A DNA stretch of 64,000 nt from Monomorium pharaonis (GCF_013373865.1 NC_050470.1:22586667-22650666); one strand, 5' to 3'. Positions 25,444-37,839 are shown, numbered from the stretch's first letter. Made by a program: numbers and translations. Notes: a model not told the origin generated them from the sequence alone.

Positions 25444-26278
25444 CTTTACCTTTTTTTTTTTTTTTCAACGAGGAATGGGAGACACATTGGGGAAGTACAC
25501 AAATATACAATACGTATAGGATACGGAGGACGAAACGATCGAGTAAGCTCGAGTATTATGTCGGCGCGTGCTGCTCAACGAGTCACCATATTATCGTAAA
25601 ACTATGTGGAATTGACGTTTCCGAAACGAGAGACGAACTTATTCGCGGGATCGAGCGAACAGCGAAGAATGAAATTCCATTTAACGCAGTTTAACACGAG
25701 CACTTTATTTTCGAACATTTTGTTCACAGTTGCTTTTATTTTCATGCGGATTTTTATCCAGCTTTTAGATTTTTTTATTTTTATTTTTGTAGTAAGAATT
25801 ACGTGGGGGAAATATTAGCAAAAATAATGCTGTTGACGTAATCTGTAGCTCTATTAGAGCAACATTAGCGGATTCATTCCGCTGTTCATTCGATCTGACG
25901 ACCTTATCCGTACAGAGATCATGGCTTGAGTATACTTTTAGATTGTCTTCGTCGATTCACAGCGCAAAGATACCTCGGATTCGCCCTTCTTCGCTTAAGC
26001 ACCACAACCAGTTTCGATTAATTGCGTCGCAACGACCGCTGCTCGCGTATACTTAGCTTCTACAGGAAAACGTAAAAAAAAAAATTCCAAGATACTGTAT
26101 CGATCGTGTCAATTTACGTTTATTCCTCGATAACGTAAAGTACTAATGTCGATGTTATTTTTCGCGGTGTTTGACACTACAATAATTAACATTAATTTCG
26201 AGGTAAGAACTATTTTTTTTCAAACTGAATTTTGCATTTAAGCTTATTTGAAGCTTTTCACGAAACCATACATACGTT

Positions 26279-26310
26279 TCTCTCTTTCTCTCTCTCTCTC
26301 TCTTTCTCTC
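26279..26310 (+). repeat. (CT)n microsatellite
   Basis: CT tract with TTT interruptions. Confidence 0.85.
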
Positions 26311-26481
26311 ACTTTTTTTCAAATGCATTATATAAAAAAATATTTTATTTTCCTATCAGCATGCGGCGGCGCGAATAACTATAATTGTAATAGTTACAAT
26401 AATAAAACGCAATAATAGTGTCAATAACATTACTCACTAATTAACGTTATTTCTATACGCTTTATTATGCTTTAACATCAT

Positions 26482-26535
26482 TTCTTTCTCTCTTTCTCTC
26501 TCTCTCCTCCCCTTTCTCCCCTCCTCTCTCTTTCT
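26482..26535 (+). repeat. Polypyrimidine CT-rich tract ending in CAG
   Basis: About 54 bases of C and T finishing at TGCAG. It resembles a plus-strand 3' splice site, but no coding exon follows. Confidence 0.7.
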
Positions 26536-28298
26536 GCAGGTACGAATACATTTATTTCTTTTTCATTGTTCTTATTCTTGCAATCGGGCGATTTCCCAAC
26601 TTCGCACTAACAAATGTTTATCGCAAAACAATGATCACGATTACATTTATAACTACATCACTGCTTTGCTTTTTCGACTTCTGTAGGAAGCCATCTTAAC
26701 AAGTTTTCAAGTAATAACAACTTGAGCAGGTTTCGGGCGAATCGACGAGGTTACCAATGGCGACTCGCTATTTACAAATATGGACACATGAGAAAAATAT
26801 TAGTGATAAATAAACTTTCAATCAGAGAAATTATTTCGTCGATTGATTTTGTTTTTTGACTGATTGATATATTTTTTTTTTTTTTATTATTGACGATATT
26901 ATTCTCTCACCACTAATAATTTTTCTCCGTTCCGCAAACCGCGCTCGACCGACAGATATGTTCTAAATAGTATAATTCTCCCGAAAACTGCTCACTGAGG
27001 TCTAATGAATCTTTTCTATCTTTTTCATTATATCTTTGACATGATTAATTTAATATTTTAAATGTTATTAAATTTTCAACCTTAATTTGTATTTCAATAT
27101 ACTTTTTAGCTGAAGAGAATTTGATAATATGAAATAAGAAAAACAAAACGATATATCCAAATTATGGATTTTATTAGACCTCGATATGCAGTTTAATGGA
27201 GTTGTATGCGTCAATCCGAAATATTCGTCTAAAATTTGGCACGTTCGCATTGCTGACGGGCTATGTTCCAGATTTTTTCACAGTATTGTTAAAGATTAGG
27301 AAAGTCTTTCGCGAAGAAGTGACGCGCGATATAATTGATTATGTACATACAGTATTATTAAACATGTGGTCGTTTTATGAGCACGATAAAAACACGATTC
27401 TAACGCCGAGCCTTTAAGCTTTAAGCACCGCTTTCATGTATCTCCGTGCACTGCGGCCTGTACTTGTGCGGCCGAGCAGGAATGCTTTATTTTCTGCATG
27501 TGTATGAGTGTGCGTATGTGTGTATGTGTCTTAGTTTTATGCATCGAGAACGAGAAAATAAGAGATGTACAAAGAGAGCAACCGACTAGGTGCTATATTT
27601 TTCTTATGACGTTCAGAGAACTTCCGAGAACAACAGTCGACACAATTGACAATCAAATCCGAGTTTTAAAAAAATGGGATTGTTTTAAAAACATTTCTAA
27701 ATTTTAGAAATATACCTAGAATATGTAAAAATATATAATTTCCAAATAAGACGAGAAATAAACCCGTTGATAAATTAGTTCGTTGAAAAAATTTGTTTTT
27801 GACATGTACGTCTTTGGTGCATGCAAATAAATTGCTCTCGGATTGTTCCTTAGTCGAAGTTGTAGTGTCACAATATCATTGTCGCGATGAAACATTAGGA
27901 AGAATGGAAGTATTGAAATCGCAGGAGCAAAATTGGGTGCAAAGATTGAAAAAGTACAATAATACTGTTCGGCATTATTCGCTGTTAACGCGCGCGATCG
28001 CGTTTGACGCATGAAGGGATGATTTTTAGGCAATCTTCAAAAAAATCGTTAAACAAAAAATTATTTATTTTTGATAAATAATACAATGTAATACTCACGA
28101 GAGCGAAGTACATTTTATTCAGCTCTCCATGATGCTTCCGTGCCGACGTGCGAATTTAACTCTTTCGCTAAGTGCACGAGAAAGAGATTTTATTTGCAAG
28201 ATATTATATTTGCAAATGATAAAGGATCGCACCTTGCAATAATCTTGAAGTAAAAAAATCATTTTATAAATAATTTTATATGTACACTATTAATATAC

Positions 28299-28804
28299 TT
28301 TATTTATAAAATATCATAAATGAAGAAAAAAAAGAAGGAACAGTCATTAAGTTTACGTAAACTTATTAACATATTATTTAAATGTATTACTATAATTATA
28401 TTATAAACTTTTTTGCAAGAAAGTGCTTTAGTGTGCGGCGAAAGAATGAATTTAACACGTCTAGCTGCAATCTCTTCCAAAAATAACCATCCCAAAAACT
28501 CGATCACAGACTCTTATTAGTGTCCGTCAGGATTCTCGTATGATCGAATTACGACAACAAAACAAATCTTCCTTTTTGCTGATTCTCTTGTTCCATCAAG
28601 ATTGCGATCTCTTCAAGCATCAATTTCTTCCTAACGCTCGGCTAGTGTCATGGAGATCGAGCGGCGATTTCGCTCTCTCAGCATGTTTCCACGGAGTCCT
28701 GATCGACTCGCGAAAATTCTTGAGGACCCTCGATCGATTCTGCCGCGATGTCCTCGCTGGGACCTGGAGCTAGAGTACAGCCAAGGTCATCCGATCGATC
28801 GTTG
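28299..28804 (-). other. klu: Probable klu 3'UTR with poly(A) signal
   Basis: The stretch between the klu stop codon and 28299 has no convincing coding frame. A minus-strand AATAAA lies at 28304-28299, about 500 nt after the stop. Further AATAAA words occur at 28194-28189 and 28119-28114, so the transcript may end later. The region is AU-rich, as is usual for an insect 3'UTR. The true cleavage site cannot be fixed from sequence. Confidence 0.5.
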
Positions 28805-30424
28805 TCATTCAGCTTTGATAACTGCTGACGGCGCCGCTGCCACGTTTTGGTCGAAAGTGGAACATTCTTCACCAGAGAGAAGACCCGGTTCGGTCTTCGG
28901 GATAGGACAGTCCCGATTGTGGGTTTTCAAATGCCTGGTGATCATATCTCTGCGACAGGCTGCATAGGCACACTGCGGGCATTTATACGGTTTCTCGCCA
29001 GTATGGGTTCGTTGATGGGTGCTGAGGTGATCAGATCTGCTGAACACCTGTCGGCAAACCCGGCATGTGTACGGTTTGACGCCTGTATGCAGTCTCATAT
29101 GCCTAGTTAACATGTCTGACCTCGCAAAACTCCTCTGACACACGTCGCAGAGGTACGCCTTCGCCGAGGCATCGTGGAGACCTTGCCGACGATGTCTAGA
29201 TGCCATGTGTTTTGCCAGACGATCGTGCAAACTGAACATCTGTCCACACTCCGGACAAACGTAAGCCACGTCCGCGCCGGGCGCCATTTCCTCAACGACG
29301 GGAAGAACCTCCAAATGGTACCGTTCCGCAACGGTTTCCTTCGTCGTAGGTGATGCGACATCGCCCCTGACTACTGGCACGCTGACGGAACCTCGCGTTA
29401 TGATGCCGGACGGCAGCAGTTGAAGGGACGGTGATCTATTAGACACCGCCGAAGCAGCTGCAGTAGACTGTAGCATTAGATTCTTCATGGAGAGATCCAA
29501 TGGCGATTCTTGAGGACTTGTACTGTCACTCTCGAGAGAGCTACTTCGTGGGGGATGACTGACGACAGAGGAAAAAGAAGTGGTCGCGGCCGGGACCCGT
29601 GTTTCGTCCCACCTAGGCACAACATCTGAGTCAGAGTGACTGCGTCCGCGGAAGGTGTCGCCCGACGGCGACGACGACAGGTACTTGGTATGCATGTACT
29701 GCTCGAATATGCTATATGTGCCGTATATACTGCTGTATGTGAAACTGGTCCGCGACAGCGGCGTTTGCAGAGATGTCGCTGATGGCAGCATCATCGCTGC
29801 CGATGCAGCCAATGACTGCGAGCACTGGCTGCACATACAGTCAGAGTACTTGGTCGCCGACAATCGATGGTTATTTTGATAAGGCGAATAACGATGTCGA
29901 TGATGGTGATGATGATACGAATAGCGGTATGATCGGTGAGAATGATGGTGATACTGTTGACTGATCTTGTTGAGCTCCTCTTCGGTTGATGTCACTGCTT
30001 CCGCTTCCTTCAACCTCAACGGCAGTTGGCCAATCACCGCGGTGGTATCCACAGCGGATCGTGAGGACGATGACCTGGGCGAGCCAAAGACATCTTCCTC
30101 CTCGGACACGGGGCCGCTGCCTTCAAACTTCAACACTTCACCTTCAGATGGTGAACTGCGATGGGCCTGCAATGTGTCCACTACCTGTTCCAGTCGTCTT
30201 CGTTTTTTGCGGGGGTTCCGGTGGTTACGATTGGCTGTCGCCGCAAGGGTGTTATTGTTCGTACAGGAGGGTGGCGGCGGCTTGGCCGGACCCGGGGGCG
30301 CGGCTGCGGCGTCCTCCACGGCGCTCTCGGCCATCGTCATCGAGGATGCGCGGCACCCGCCGCCTGGGCCCCTTATGCCACCTACGACACCCTCTGCTAC
30401 CACCGTACTACCACCCACCTCGTC
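28805..30424 (-). CDS. klu: klumpfuss, EGR/WT1-like C2H2 zinc-finger transcription factor (3'-terminal coding exon)
   Basis: This exon encodes 539 residues and ends in TGA. Residue numbers count from its first codon, GAC at 30424. Four C2H2 fingers lie at about 388-411, 424-446, 452-474 and 480-502 (28919-29263). The middle helices read RSDMLTR and RSDHLST and the last RRDMITR, the EGR/WT1 recognition style. The linkers GVKPY and GEKPY are canonical, and finger 1 is set apart by a longer linker. This arrangement is what I recognise as Klumpfuss, a Drosophila nuclear factor acting in neural precursors and sensory organs. Other visible parts are a basic stretch RKKRRR (72-77, probable NLS), a His/Tyr-rich run (158-178), Ser-rich low complexity, PLDLS (308-312, a PxDLS CtBP-binding motif) and a terminal IKAE (SUMO consensus type). 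The codon before GAC lies inside the acceptor (ttgtttcag), so the frame enters by splicing in phase 0. The start is either in an upstream exon or at the internal MTMAES. Family identity is secure; the symbol rests on recall of the finger sequences. Confidence 0.9.
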   Translation of the reverse strand, partial: DEVGGSTVVAEGVVGGIRGPGGGCRASSMTMAESAVEDAAAAPPGPAKPPPPSCTNNNTLAATANRNHRNPRKKRRRLEQVVDTLQAHRSSPSEGEVLKFEGSGPVSEEEDVFGSPRSSSSRSAVDTTAVIGQLPLRLKEAEAVTSTEEELNKISQQYHHHSHRSYRYSYHHHHHRHRYSPYQNNHRLSATKYSDCMCSQCSQSLAASAAMMLPSATSLQTPLSRTSFTYSSIYGTYSIFEQYMHTKYLSSSPSGDTFRGRSHSDSDVVPRWDETRVPAATTSFSSVVSHPPRSSSLESDSTSPQESPLDLSMKNLMLQSTAAASAVSNRSPSLQLLPSGIITRGSVSVPVVRGDVASPTTKETVAERYHLEVLPVVEEMAPGADVAYVCPECGQMFSLHDRLAKHMASRHRRQGLHDASAKAYLCDVCQRSFARSDMLTRHMRLHTGVKPYTCRVCRQVFSRSDHLSTHQRTHTGEKPYKCPQCAYAACRRDMITRHLKTHNRDCPIPKTEPGLLSGEECSTFDQNVAAAPSAVIKAE

Positions 30425-30440
30425 CTGAAACAATCAAATG
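30425..30440 (-). other. klu: Splice acceptor of the klu last exon
   Basis: On the minus strand the bases before the coding exon read tttgattgtttcag followed by GACGAGG. This is a good pyrimidine-rich 3' splice site with AG at 30426-30425. The open frame extends back only through the acceptor (TTG TTT CAG) and has no ATG there, so the coding frame is entered by splicing. The exon begins exactly on a codon boundary (phase 0). Confidence 0.8.
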
Positions 30441-31972
30441 ATGACGATATGGTTATTCAAATGCTCATGCTTACCCGCGCGAAATTAAATGATGTTTTAT
30501 TAAATGAGTCTAGTAAGTTTTTAATTTGACGCACATTTAGACAGCACTTAAATAATATTGGAGCAATGGACAGATGCGACGAATTGATTAAATTATCGTT
30601 CGATAAATTTTTTAAACCGCAAATTATATTACGCCTTATTATTGATACGCCACGGATATATTAGATAGTTATTACAGATATATTACGTTATGCTTGGCTT
30701 CCATCGAGATTTATTTTTTAATTCATGTTAGAAATTATTGAAAGTGTGTGATTTGATCTTGAGTTTTGCAAGATATATAATTTCATTTGGACTTGGATTT
30801 CACGCAAATTAATTTTCAGATATAACTTCCGATTGTATGTTATTACACTTTAAGAGTTGAGCGCCACTGACTTAGGTGGTATTTTGTTGGCGCAACGTTG
30901 TTGTTAACAACGCTAGATTGCTAATGACAGTGATTGACATATCGTGGCGACATTTATATAAGTGAGGTTTAGATTTGCAGGTGTTAACTTACGACTTCAT
31001 AATAATATATAATATTATTTTGATAGCACTAGTTGCAAATGCAACGTGGTTAATGATAATGTTCAACAGAAAATTCGATCAATCCATGTTTAATACAATC
31101 ATATATACTGTAAATAGTATTATTTATTATAATGAATAATTCCAAGTTTTTTAGTGTTTACTAATTTTCACTATAATAAGCACACACTTTAATATATTAA
31201 AAATATTATAAGATCTAAAAGTACAAAATTCAATATGTGTGCGCGGTTCAAAATAGAATAGCAAGTATGAGCTTACTTTTTACAAGGATTTTTCTGCGAT
31301 ATGACACAGTTATATATAAATATTACAAAATAAAATAACGATCTTGTGCAATGGTCATCTGGCTATTGTGAAACGCTATCTATGTTAACCTATGTAAATA
31401 GGTTAACGCGCGCACACGTAACATCAAAAACAAAAAATGTTGCAAATTAATTTTAAATATCTTTAGAAAACTTTAAAATACATATCATAACTATCAAATT
31501 ATTCGCAAAAATGCTGAAATATCAGTGTGATCATTTGAATATAATTTTGTCATCTTACCAAACTTAAAAAAATAAGTATTGATGTGTAAGATCAACGTGT
31601 GTAGAACTGCACATCGCTCATCGCAGAACGAATGATAATCAAAGTAACGGAGGCCTCTTGAAGAATGGGAGAGACGATGAAAAAACGTGAAGTCGTAACG
31701 AGACACGATTAGAATATCATCGCGTTTTTGCACTACGATATCGACTATTTGTCATAGCACCGTGGCCGCCATTAAAAGCAGAGACGATCGTCTCTCGACG
31801 CTCGATCACATGCCGATTATCGCAACGCAGCCCCGTTTCGGCCACTCCGCGACTAACGGAACTTTTTTTTTACGTTCTCGATAAAAGAATCTTGCCCATT
31901 TTGTAAACAGGCGGCATCGTCGTTTATTGATGACCAGCACGATCGTTATCAAGAAAATTAATTCAAAACGGA

Positions 31973-31999
31973 AGAGAGAGAGAGAGAGAGAGAGAGAGA
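31973..31999 (+). repeat. (GA)n microsatellite
   Basis: Uninterrupted GA tract upstream of the klu exon. Confidence 0.9.
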
Positions 32000-32408
32000 C
32001 CCATCATGGATTAATTAATTCGAATCTGTTAAAATGCCATTGCGTTTTCAAAAGTGGAGAAAAATTCATATTTTTGACAATTCCTGAAGGTGACAGGTGA
32101 ATAATGATACGTTGTGCTCTCTTGATTGAATACATAATTTTCGGGATCTTAATTCCCACGGGACGAAAGTACGGAGAGTCACTTGAGATTTTTAAATTAT
32201 TAATTTTAATTCATCAATGTATGTATGTGTAGTGGACCACACTGTTCGTCTTGTTCGACGTGACAACGGCACTTTGTCATAAGACCGCGCGCTGTAACTT
32301 GAGAGATGTGTATCCGCTGAATATTTGAAATTTAAATCGCGAGCACGAGCACACGAATCAAAGGACAGACAACTGATGACTGGCATTTAATACAGCGACT
32401 TTTTTACA

Positions 32409-32417
32409 GCGTGGGCG
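32409..32417 (+). promoter_or_regulatory. EGR/WT1-type zinc-finger site upstream of the klu exon
   Basis: Exact GCGTGGGCG, 2 kb upstream of the klu coding exon in the putative intron or promoter region. Confidence 0.4.
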
Positions 32418-33067
32418 AATTTTGTTGTTCAGCACTTTATGTACCGCTTTAAACTTAACTGTGGGGAGATATCACTGTCGACTACTCGTGGCTCTTTTAC
32501 GGATAAAAATCAACAAATTTTTAAGATCAAGCACGGTATAAATCATTTGCGATGCGACGTTATCCGATCTCGTATCAGTAACATTTAATTATACATTACA
32601 TGAACTTTAGGATTTCGCGCCGTCTTCCTTAACTAACGGCGTTAAGAGTTCCAAGACATATCAGATTAAAATGATCAATTAATTTAGCTGTAGGTGTTAA
32701 TTAAGTGAAAAGTAAGAGGAGAGCGAAGGAATCTAAAACAAGACTCTTAGGACCTTCTGTAGACACGCCATTGCGATAAATCGAATTACGATTTTTTTCA
32801 AAATCCGTGCACACGATGACACCCGTTGTGACGGTATCTTGGCGCCACGTGTGCGTACATAATCCCGATTGCAAGTCCGCCTTCGGTCTCGACAGCACGT
32901 CACGGTCGTAGAATAGAGATTCTGCTCGGTTTCCTGGAAAAACGCGGTACGTCGCGGATGCGGAGAATTGTCCAACGGTTTTCCAGCGGCTCCAGCGTGC
33001 CGCATACCAACGCGTACGTGCGTAGTGCGCCATTTCGAGACCGATCTTCGCGGCCAGTCTGGCTTAC

Positions 33068-33124
33068 CTCCGATGAATACCGAGAAATCCGTTCACGGAG
33101 AAACGTGCGAATTCCTATGGCCAT
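33068..33124 (-). CDS. Alternative candidate first coding exon for klu (19 codons)
   Basis: On the minus strand ATG opens 19 codons (MAIGIRTFLRERISRYSSE) and then meets GAG|GTAAGC at 33067-33062, also ending in phase 0. It lies in a GC-rich, CpG-dense block 2.6 kb upstream of the klu exon, a reasonable place for a promoter or first exon. The donor is somewhat weaker than the one at 42787. The two candidates could be alternative first exons, or neither may be used. Confidence 0.2.
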
Positions 33125-34429
33125 CACACAGTGTCCCGTCGCGGCAGGAATAGGCGGACTCCGATAGCCGCTTAAGTGACTTAATGCAACTGAACCCGCG
33201 ATTTATTTCAGTCCACGTGCGTCCTTCAACTTTGCACCACCGCATGCGGAGCATTCTCGGGATTCTAGAATAAGGACTCGTCACTGTCGCGCCTCCGTTG
33301 CACAAAAAACTGTTTTATGCGTTCGAAAGCCCTCTTTATCCTATTCTCTTAAAGAGGCAGGATGAACATTAACACGCCGGTGTTTAGCGATTGTTTTTAT
33401 TAGCTAGATGACACTTTTGCCAGGACATGTAGTGGCGTCGCAGAAAAGAACTCGCGCTCGTAGCGGGAGGTTGCTCTCGAATAAAGTGTTTGGTTAGATG
33501 TCTCTTTAACAAACGTTATATCTATTACAGTCTATTCACGGATCGATATTTACGCGATTTGATTACAAAATCACATCAATCAATAGATAATAGATTTGCA
33601 TACCCACTTCATAGAATAGCTTCAATTAAATAAGATCCACGCCAGTGTATCTTGTTTGATGATACTCAGTCCTTTCTTCTTTGCCACAGTGGCTATTCTT
33701 TTATTCTTCCCGGCGCCGCCACTTGTCCTACCCTTCTCCGCCTTCATTCGCGGAGAGAAAGGGTCTCGATGATCGGTCGTAAAACGTAAAGGGGACTCGT
33801 AAACGAAGTGAAAAGATATCAGAACGTAAATGTCGAGAACAGGTCCCCCAAAGAGAACGGTGTGGGCGTACTTAGTCGCTACCTTCCCACCGCTTTGATT
33901 TTTTTCTTCCTTCCCTTCGGTCAGAACTGAGGAGTACCCTTTTAGAAAATTTGCCGCTCGATATTTTATTACTTTTTTTTTTAATCTCTCTTATTTCTCT
34001 TCACCTTTAGTGAAATTATTATCCTAAGCTAACAGAATGCAGGTCAAAATTGATTTTATTTTATATGATATTTAAGCAGTTTCGCCTTGACTATTCGAAA
34101 ATTTAGATATAAAGCACGAAAATATAACGATACAAAGACTTGAAGAAGTATGAAAAGTATAAAAAAAGTATTGATTTTTGTAATGATATAATCATATATG
34201 GAAAAGGAAAAGATAAATTGCATTCAGTTCGATGTAAGTAAAATATTTTGTATCGAGAGAGAGTGGAGAAAAAAATATTCCTATCTGCGATTTGATACAC
34301 ATGTGATGATTCAAAGATATGAGTTTGCAAGAAAACGGAGCGAGGATCATCGGTGAGGAATTCCAGCAGGAATGCCCTCGGGCAGGCACCTGTAACCTGG
34401 CTCGACGGGAGAAACAGAACAGGTTGAGA

Positions 34430-34443
34430 CGTGGGCGTGGGTG
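34430..34443 (+). promoter_or_regulatory. Overlapping double EGR/WT1-type site
   Basis: ACGTGGGCG (34430-34438) overlaps exact GCGTGGGTG (34435-34443), giving two half-overlapping recognition words. A one-mismatch GTGTGGGCG lies at 33860-33868. Confidence 0.4.
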
Positions 34444-35450
34444 GAGCGCTTGATCTTTCTCTCCCGCACGATCTGCCCATATACTGGTCGCTGCGCCACG
34501 GCAGTGATGGGTACGATTTGCGCGCGAGTTTTCACGTTCGCTGTTTCTTGAAGACCGAGAGACGCAACAAACGTTTTTACATTTCTTAAAAAAAAAAAAA
34601 ATTTGTTACAATATTTATCGCCGCTTTATACTCTAATCGTTGTAAGATAAAAAAATGTCATCTACAAATGAATTTTCTTACTTAGACTTTTGTAAAAGTT
34701 TTGTATTTTAATCGTATTATATTATTATTCCAAACATACGTATGTAATTAAATGCGACATTCGACAGTTGATATAACATCTTTTATATGATTTGATGCAT
34801 CATCAATCGTCAATTTTCATTTATCTGAACGGTTATATCTCTTGTTAAACAAGATATAATTAGATAAATACGACTTTTAAAAATATAGTATAAGGAATAA
34901 CGAAAGAAAAGTCCGGTAACGTCGACTTTATTTAAAAAATGACATAAAAACAAATGCAATTGCGTGTGTCACAAATGTGAATGTGGCTCGCGCCTTTCGC
35001 TATTGGCTGTCCATCCGACGTTCCCGCTTCGGAAAGGAAGAGCGGCCTTAAGGCAGACAGGCTCGCCGCGGTGGCGGTAGGACTCTGGCGAACTGCTACC
35101 AAAAAACCAGACGGGCTACCGAAGGGAAGCCGGTGGTTGGTATCTATATAGGCTACGAGGTGTAGCGAAGCTGCGACCATCCGAGCGTATCTTCCCGCGA
35201 GGGCGAGGCCCGCAAAAAGAATTAGAGGAATCGAGACGGCTGGCGATCGAAGGTCGACGATCTGTCTCGATGAACGAGCGTTCGTTAACCATTAGGCCTA
35301 TCTTAGGCCACTGGCTGGTGACTCGTCTAGAAGACTGACAACGTATATCAAGCTTACGAACAGCAGAGGACTCGTTTGCCACGCACACACTTTTCCGCGG
35401 AACGGGTTGCAGAAGCACGCCACTTTCCTCATTCTATTTCTTTTTTCCCC

Positions 35451-35498
35451 GCCTCTCTCTCTCTCTCTCTTTCTCTCTCTTTCTTTTCCTTTTTCTGT
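35451..35498 (+). repeat. (CT)n-rich tract ending in CAG
   Basis: Pyrimidine tract ending CTGTTCAG. It is acceptor-like on the plus strand, with no recognisable exon after it. Confidence 0.75.
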
Positions 35499-35788
35499 TC
35501 AGGTCCTTTTCTTCATCTTTCTTCTTTCCATGGAGCATTTCCCCTCATGCGGTCTCTGTACGATGCAAAGAAGTCGCTAGCTCGAGTGAGCGTTCGTCGC
35601 GCGACAGATTTTATCGTTGGTGGAAAATTATGGGTTATCGAGAGGGTGATTAATGGCCCCCCGCTGGATATTGGACAGTAATTAAATGCGTGGCAATTTG
35701 TGCACCACGCAGATAGAGTGTGTGCGCATTCGCGGCACGATTGACAGGCCAACTAGACTGATTTAAAAGTTTTACGAGATGAACGAGG

Positions 35789-35804
35789 CGCGCGCGCGCG
35801 CGCG
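35789..35804. repeat. (GC)n alternating tract
   Basis: Eight GC units, a purine-pyrimidine alternation able to adopt Z-DNA. Confidence 0.85.
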
Positions 35805-36175
35805 TCTTTCTCGATCCTCATCGGTTTATCTTTTTCCTTGACGAAGATGCTAACACACCGCCATGTCTCTCTTTTTTTGTGTTGTATATATGTAAATGCG
35901 ACGCATATAAAATATAGCAAGATTGCGCTCGACGGCGGTTTTGATTCTACTGTTTGACAAAAACGAGGTAAATCCGTCGTATCTGTAATTCTTGCGCGTG
36001 CACACGAAAGAAAAGTTAATTAATTCGGCGACAAAAGGATATACATAATTAATCTCGAAAAGAAATCTTGAAAATGTTCTATGCCGTATCTCATTATCAT
36101 TTCATACATATAATCGATATGCAGATAGATGAAAAAATGCGTCTATTTATATCGCTAATTAAATTCTAAGAAAAA

Positions 36176-36206
36176 AAAAGTTGCGTTATGTTGCAACGCA
36201 ACTTTT
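36176..36206. repeat. Perfect 12-bp stem-loop
   Basis: AAAAGTTGCGTT (36176-36187) and its exact reverse complement AACGCAACTTTT (36195-36206) flank a 7-base loop. On the minus strand the second arm runs into a stretch of nine T, resembling a pol III stop. No adjacent RNA gene was recognised. Confidence 0.6.
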
Positions 36207-36476
36207 CTTGAGATTCGGAGCAAATATTTAAAAGTAACCCTCCCGGTTTCGCTTTATAGAGAACGTCACGATGGGTATCGGTGAAAATCACCAAGAGTCC
36301 CCATTAGATAACTTCTACGAAAAGATGTCAGTATGAGACGCGGTTTTTGCGTCCGCGAAGGCGAGGCGGGACTTGGCGCTCGTAGGCAGGTATAGAGCAT
36401 CGTTGTCCTCGACTCTTACGATCTAGTTAGCACGATCCGTCGATCCGATTGGCGTGTAATCGATCGCTCTCGTCTC

Positions 36477-36483
36477 TATAAAG
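36477..36483 (+). promoter_or_regulatory. Possible TATA box
   Basis: TATAAAG followed by a G-rich stretch, with TCACACT (initiator-like) starting about 31 bases further on. It lies downstream of CpG-rich sequence. No coding exon was recognised to the right on the plus strand, so if real it would drive a non-coding or unrecognised transcript antisense to klu. Confidence 0.2.
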
Positions 36484-37263
36484 GGGGACGGGCTAGAATT
36501 CGCTGAATCACACTGCCTTCAGGATAATTTGCCGATATGATAACGCCCCGTTTCCTCTGGCTCCACTTGTTTACGTTGAAACGGCATCATGTCCAGCATC
36601 ATGCATTATTGAATAAGACATTAATTCCGTATTCTTCATTTAATGGATTGTGTACATAGATATGGCACGCAGGTGGAAAAAAAAATCATGCATACCTATT
36701 TACATATTATTCTTGCGCCATATTAATTCTTCATTAGGATTTCTAGTTTAATTGTTTCTTCTTACGCCACGTGTAGATGTACTACTACGATTCATTATAC
36801 GCCGGAGATATCGCATTCTTTTAAAAGTTGCTTCTTTGTCATAAATCAATCATATTTAGCACAGTAGTAGATTTTTGAAAATTTATCTCAAAGAAATAAA
36901 TTGATATAGACTTAAAAAAAATCCTATTCTTTTTTAAATTACATCTTCAATCATTAATTATAATAAGAATGATCTTTACCGTCTTCAAATCAAATAATGT
37001 TTTGCGTTAATGTAGCTTAAGAAAGATAGAAATACGATATACTTCCGCTATTCACTTGTCACAGTTCCGAAATGTCTATCAAATTCTCCATCATACTCCG
37101 CGATCTTTCAGTCAACCGAAACGTATCGCGATGTCACGCCGTTCCGTCGACATTAAGGCGAGCTCGTTTCGACGGGCGCATAATCCGATTATCCCGGCTT
37201 CTCATCCAGTCGCGTTTTCCCAGCGCCGCCCGCATTTTATTCCATGGCATGCGTCTCCACCTG

Positions 37264-37295
37264 GCCGCCGCCGCCGCCGCCGCCGTCGCCGCCGC
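37264..37295 (+). repeat. (CCG)n microsatellite
   Basis: CCG trinucleotides with one GTC interruption. Frames across it give poly-Ala, poly-Pro or poly-Arg and are not credible genes. Confidence 0.85.
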
Positions 37296-37627
37296 AAAAC
37301 TCGCGCGTCCCATTACAGTGCATAAACGCTCGATACTCCCTCGTTTCATTTCCCGAGGTGCAGACTTTAGATATATCTAAATGCCGCCGCGAAAGCGGCC
37401 AACCCATTCCCGTGAGACGATATTATTTCTCTCTGTTCTCGTTGTCCGTGCCGACCCGTTCGCGGAAGGGAGACGGCGACGACGATCGAAGAGAGGAGAG
37501 CCAAACGAGGCAGTCTGAAAATACGCTCCTGAAATTATCGTTATCCGCCGAGGGATCTCCGCGGCCGCGAAGATCGTCGAGTCGTTAGTCAGTCGGTCCC
37601 GCGGTCTCGAGACTCTCTCTAAGTGCC

Positions 37628-37678
37628 GAGAGAAAGAAAGAGAGTGAGAGAGAGAGAGAGAGAAAGAAAGACAGACAG
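37628..37678 (+). repeat. (GA)n-rich tract
   Basis: Imperfect GA/GAAA tract, first of two GA blocks in this area. Confidence 0.85.
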
Positions 37679-37778
37679 GCGCACTGGTAATTAAACTCTC
37701 GCGCGACTTTGCTTGCAGTCGTTCGTCGACCGACGTCGTTGGCTTTTTACGGTTTGCACCTTGCACGCCACACCGCAA

Positions 37779-37781
<3 letters not shown>

Positions 37782-37839
<58 letters not shown>
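37782..37839 (+). repeat. Long perfect (GA)n microsatellite
   Basis: Uninterrupted GA repeat of about 58 bases, the longest in the window. On the minus strand it gives a spurious (SL)n open frame. Confidence 0.95.

Larger units (their letters stand above)
17863..28298. other. Gene desert downstream of klu
   Basis: GC-rich blocks at 18290-18640 and 20040-20620; otherwise AT-rich. A small frame at 27196-27417 (plus) has a helical look but no homology I recognise. A plus-strand acceptor/donor pair at 18057-18111 encloses only stop-containing sequence. Confidence 0.5.

Noticed and set aside
27196..27417. 73-codon plus-strand frame with a helical look
   Set aside because: No homology recognised, and no splice or promoter support beyond an AG just upstream.
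28650..30529. Several plus-strand frames of up to 153 codons
   Set aside because: They are antisense shadows of the klu coding exon.
9692..32160. Su(H)-like YGTGRGAA words
   Set aside because: The few seen are no more than expected by chance for such a degenerate 8-mer in 64 kb.
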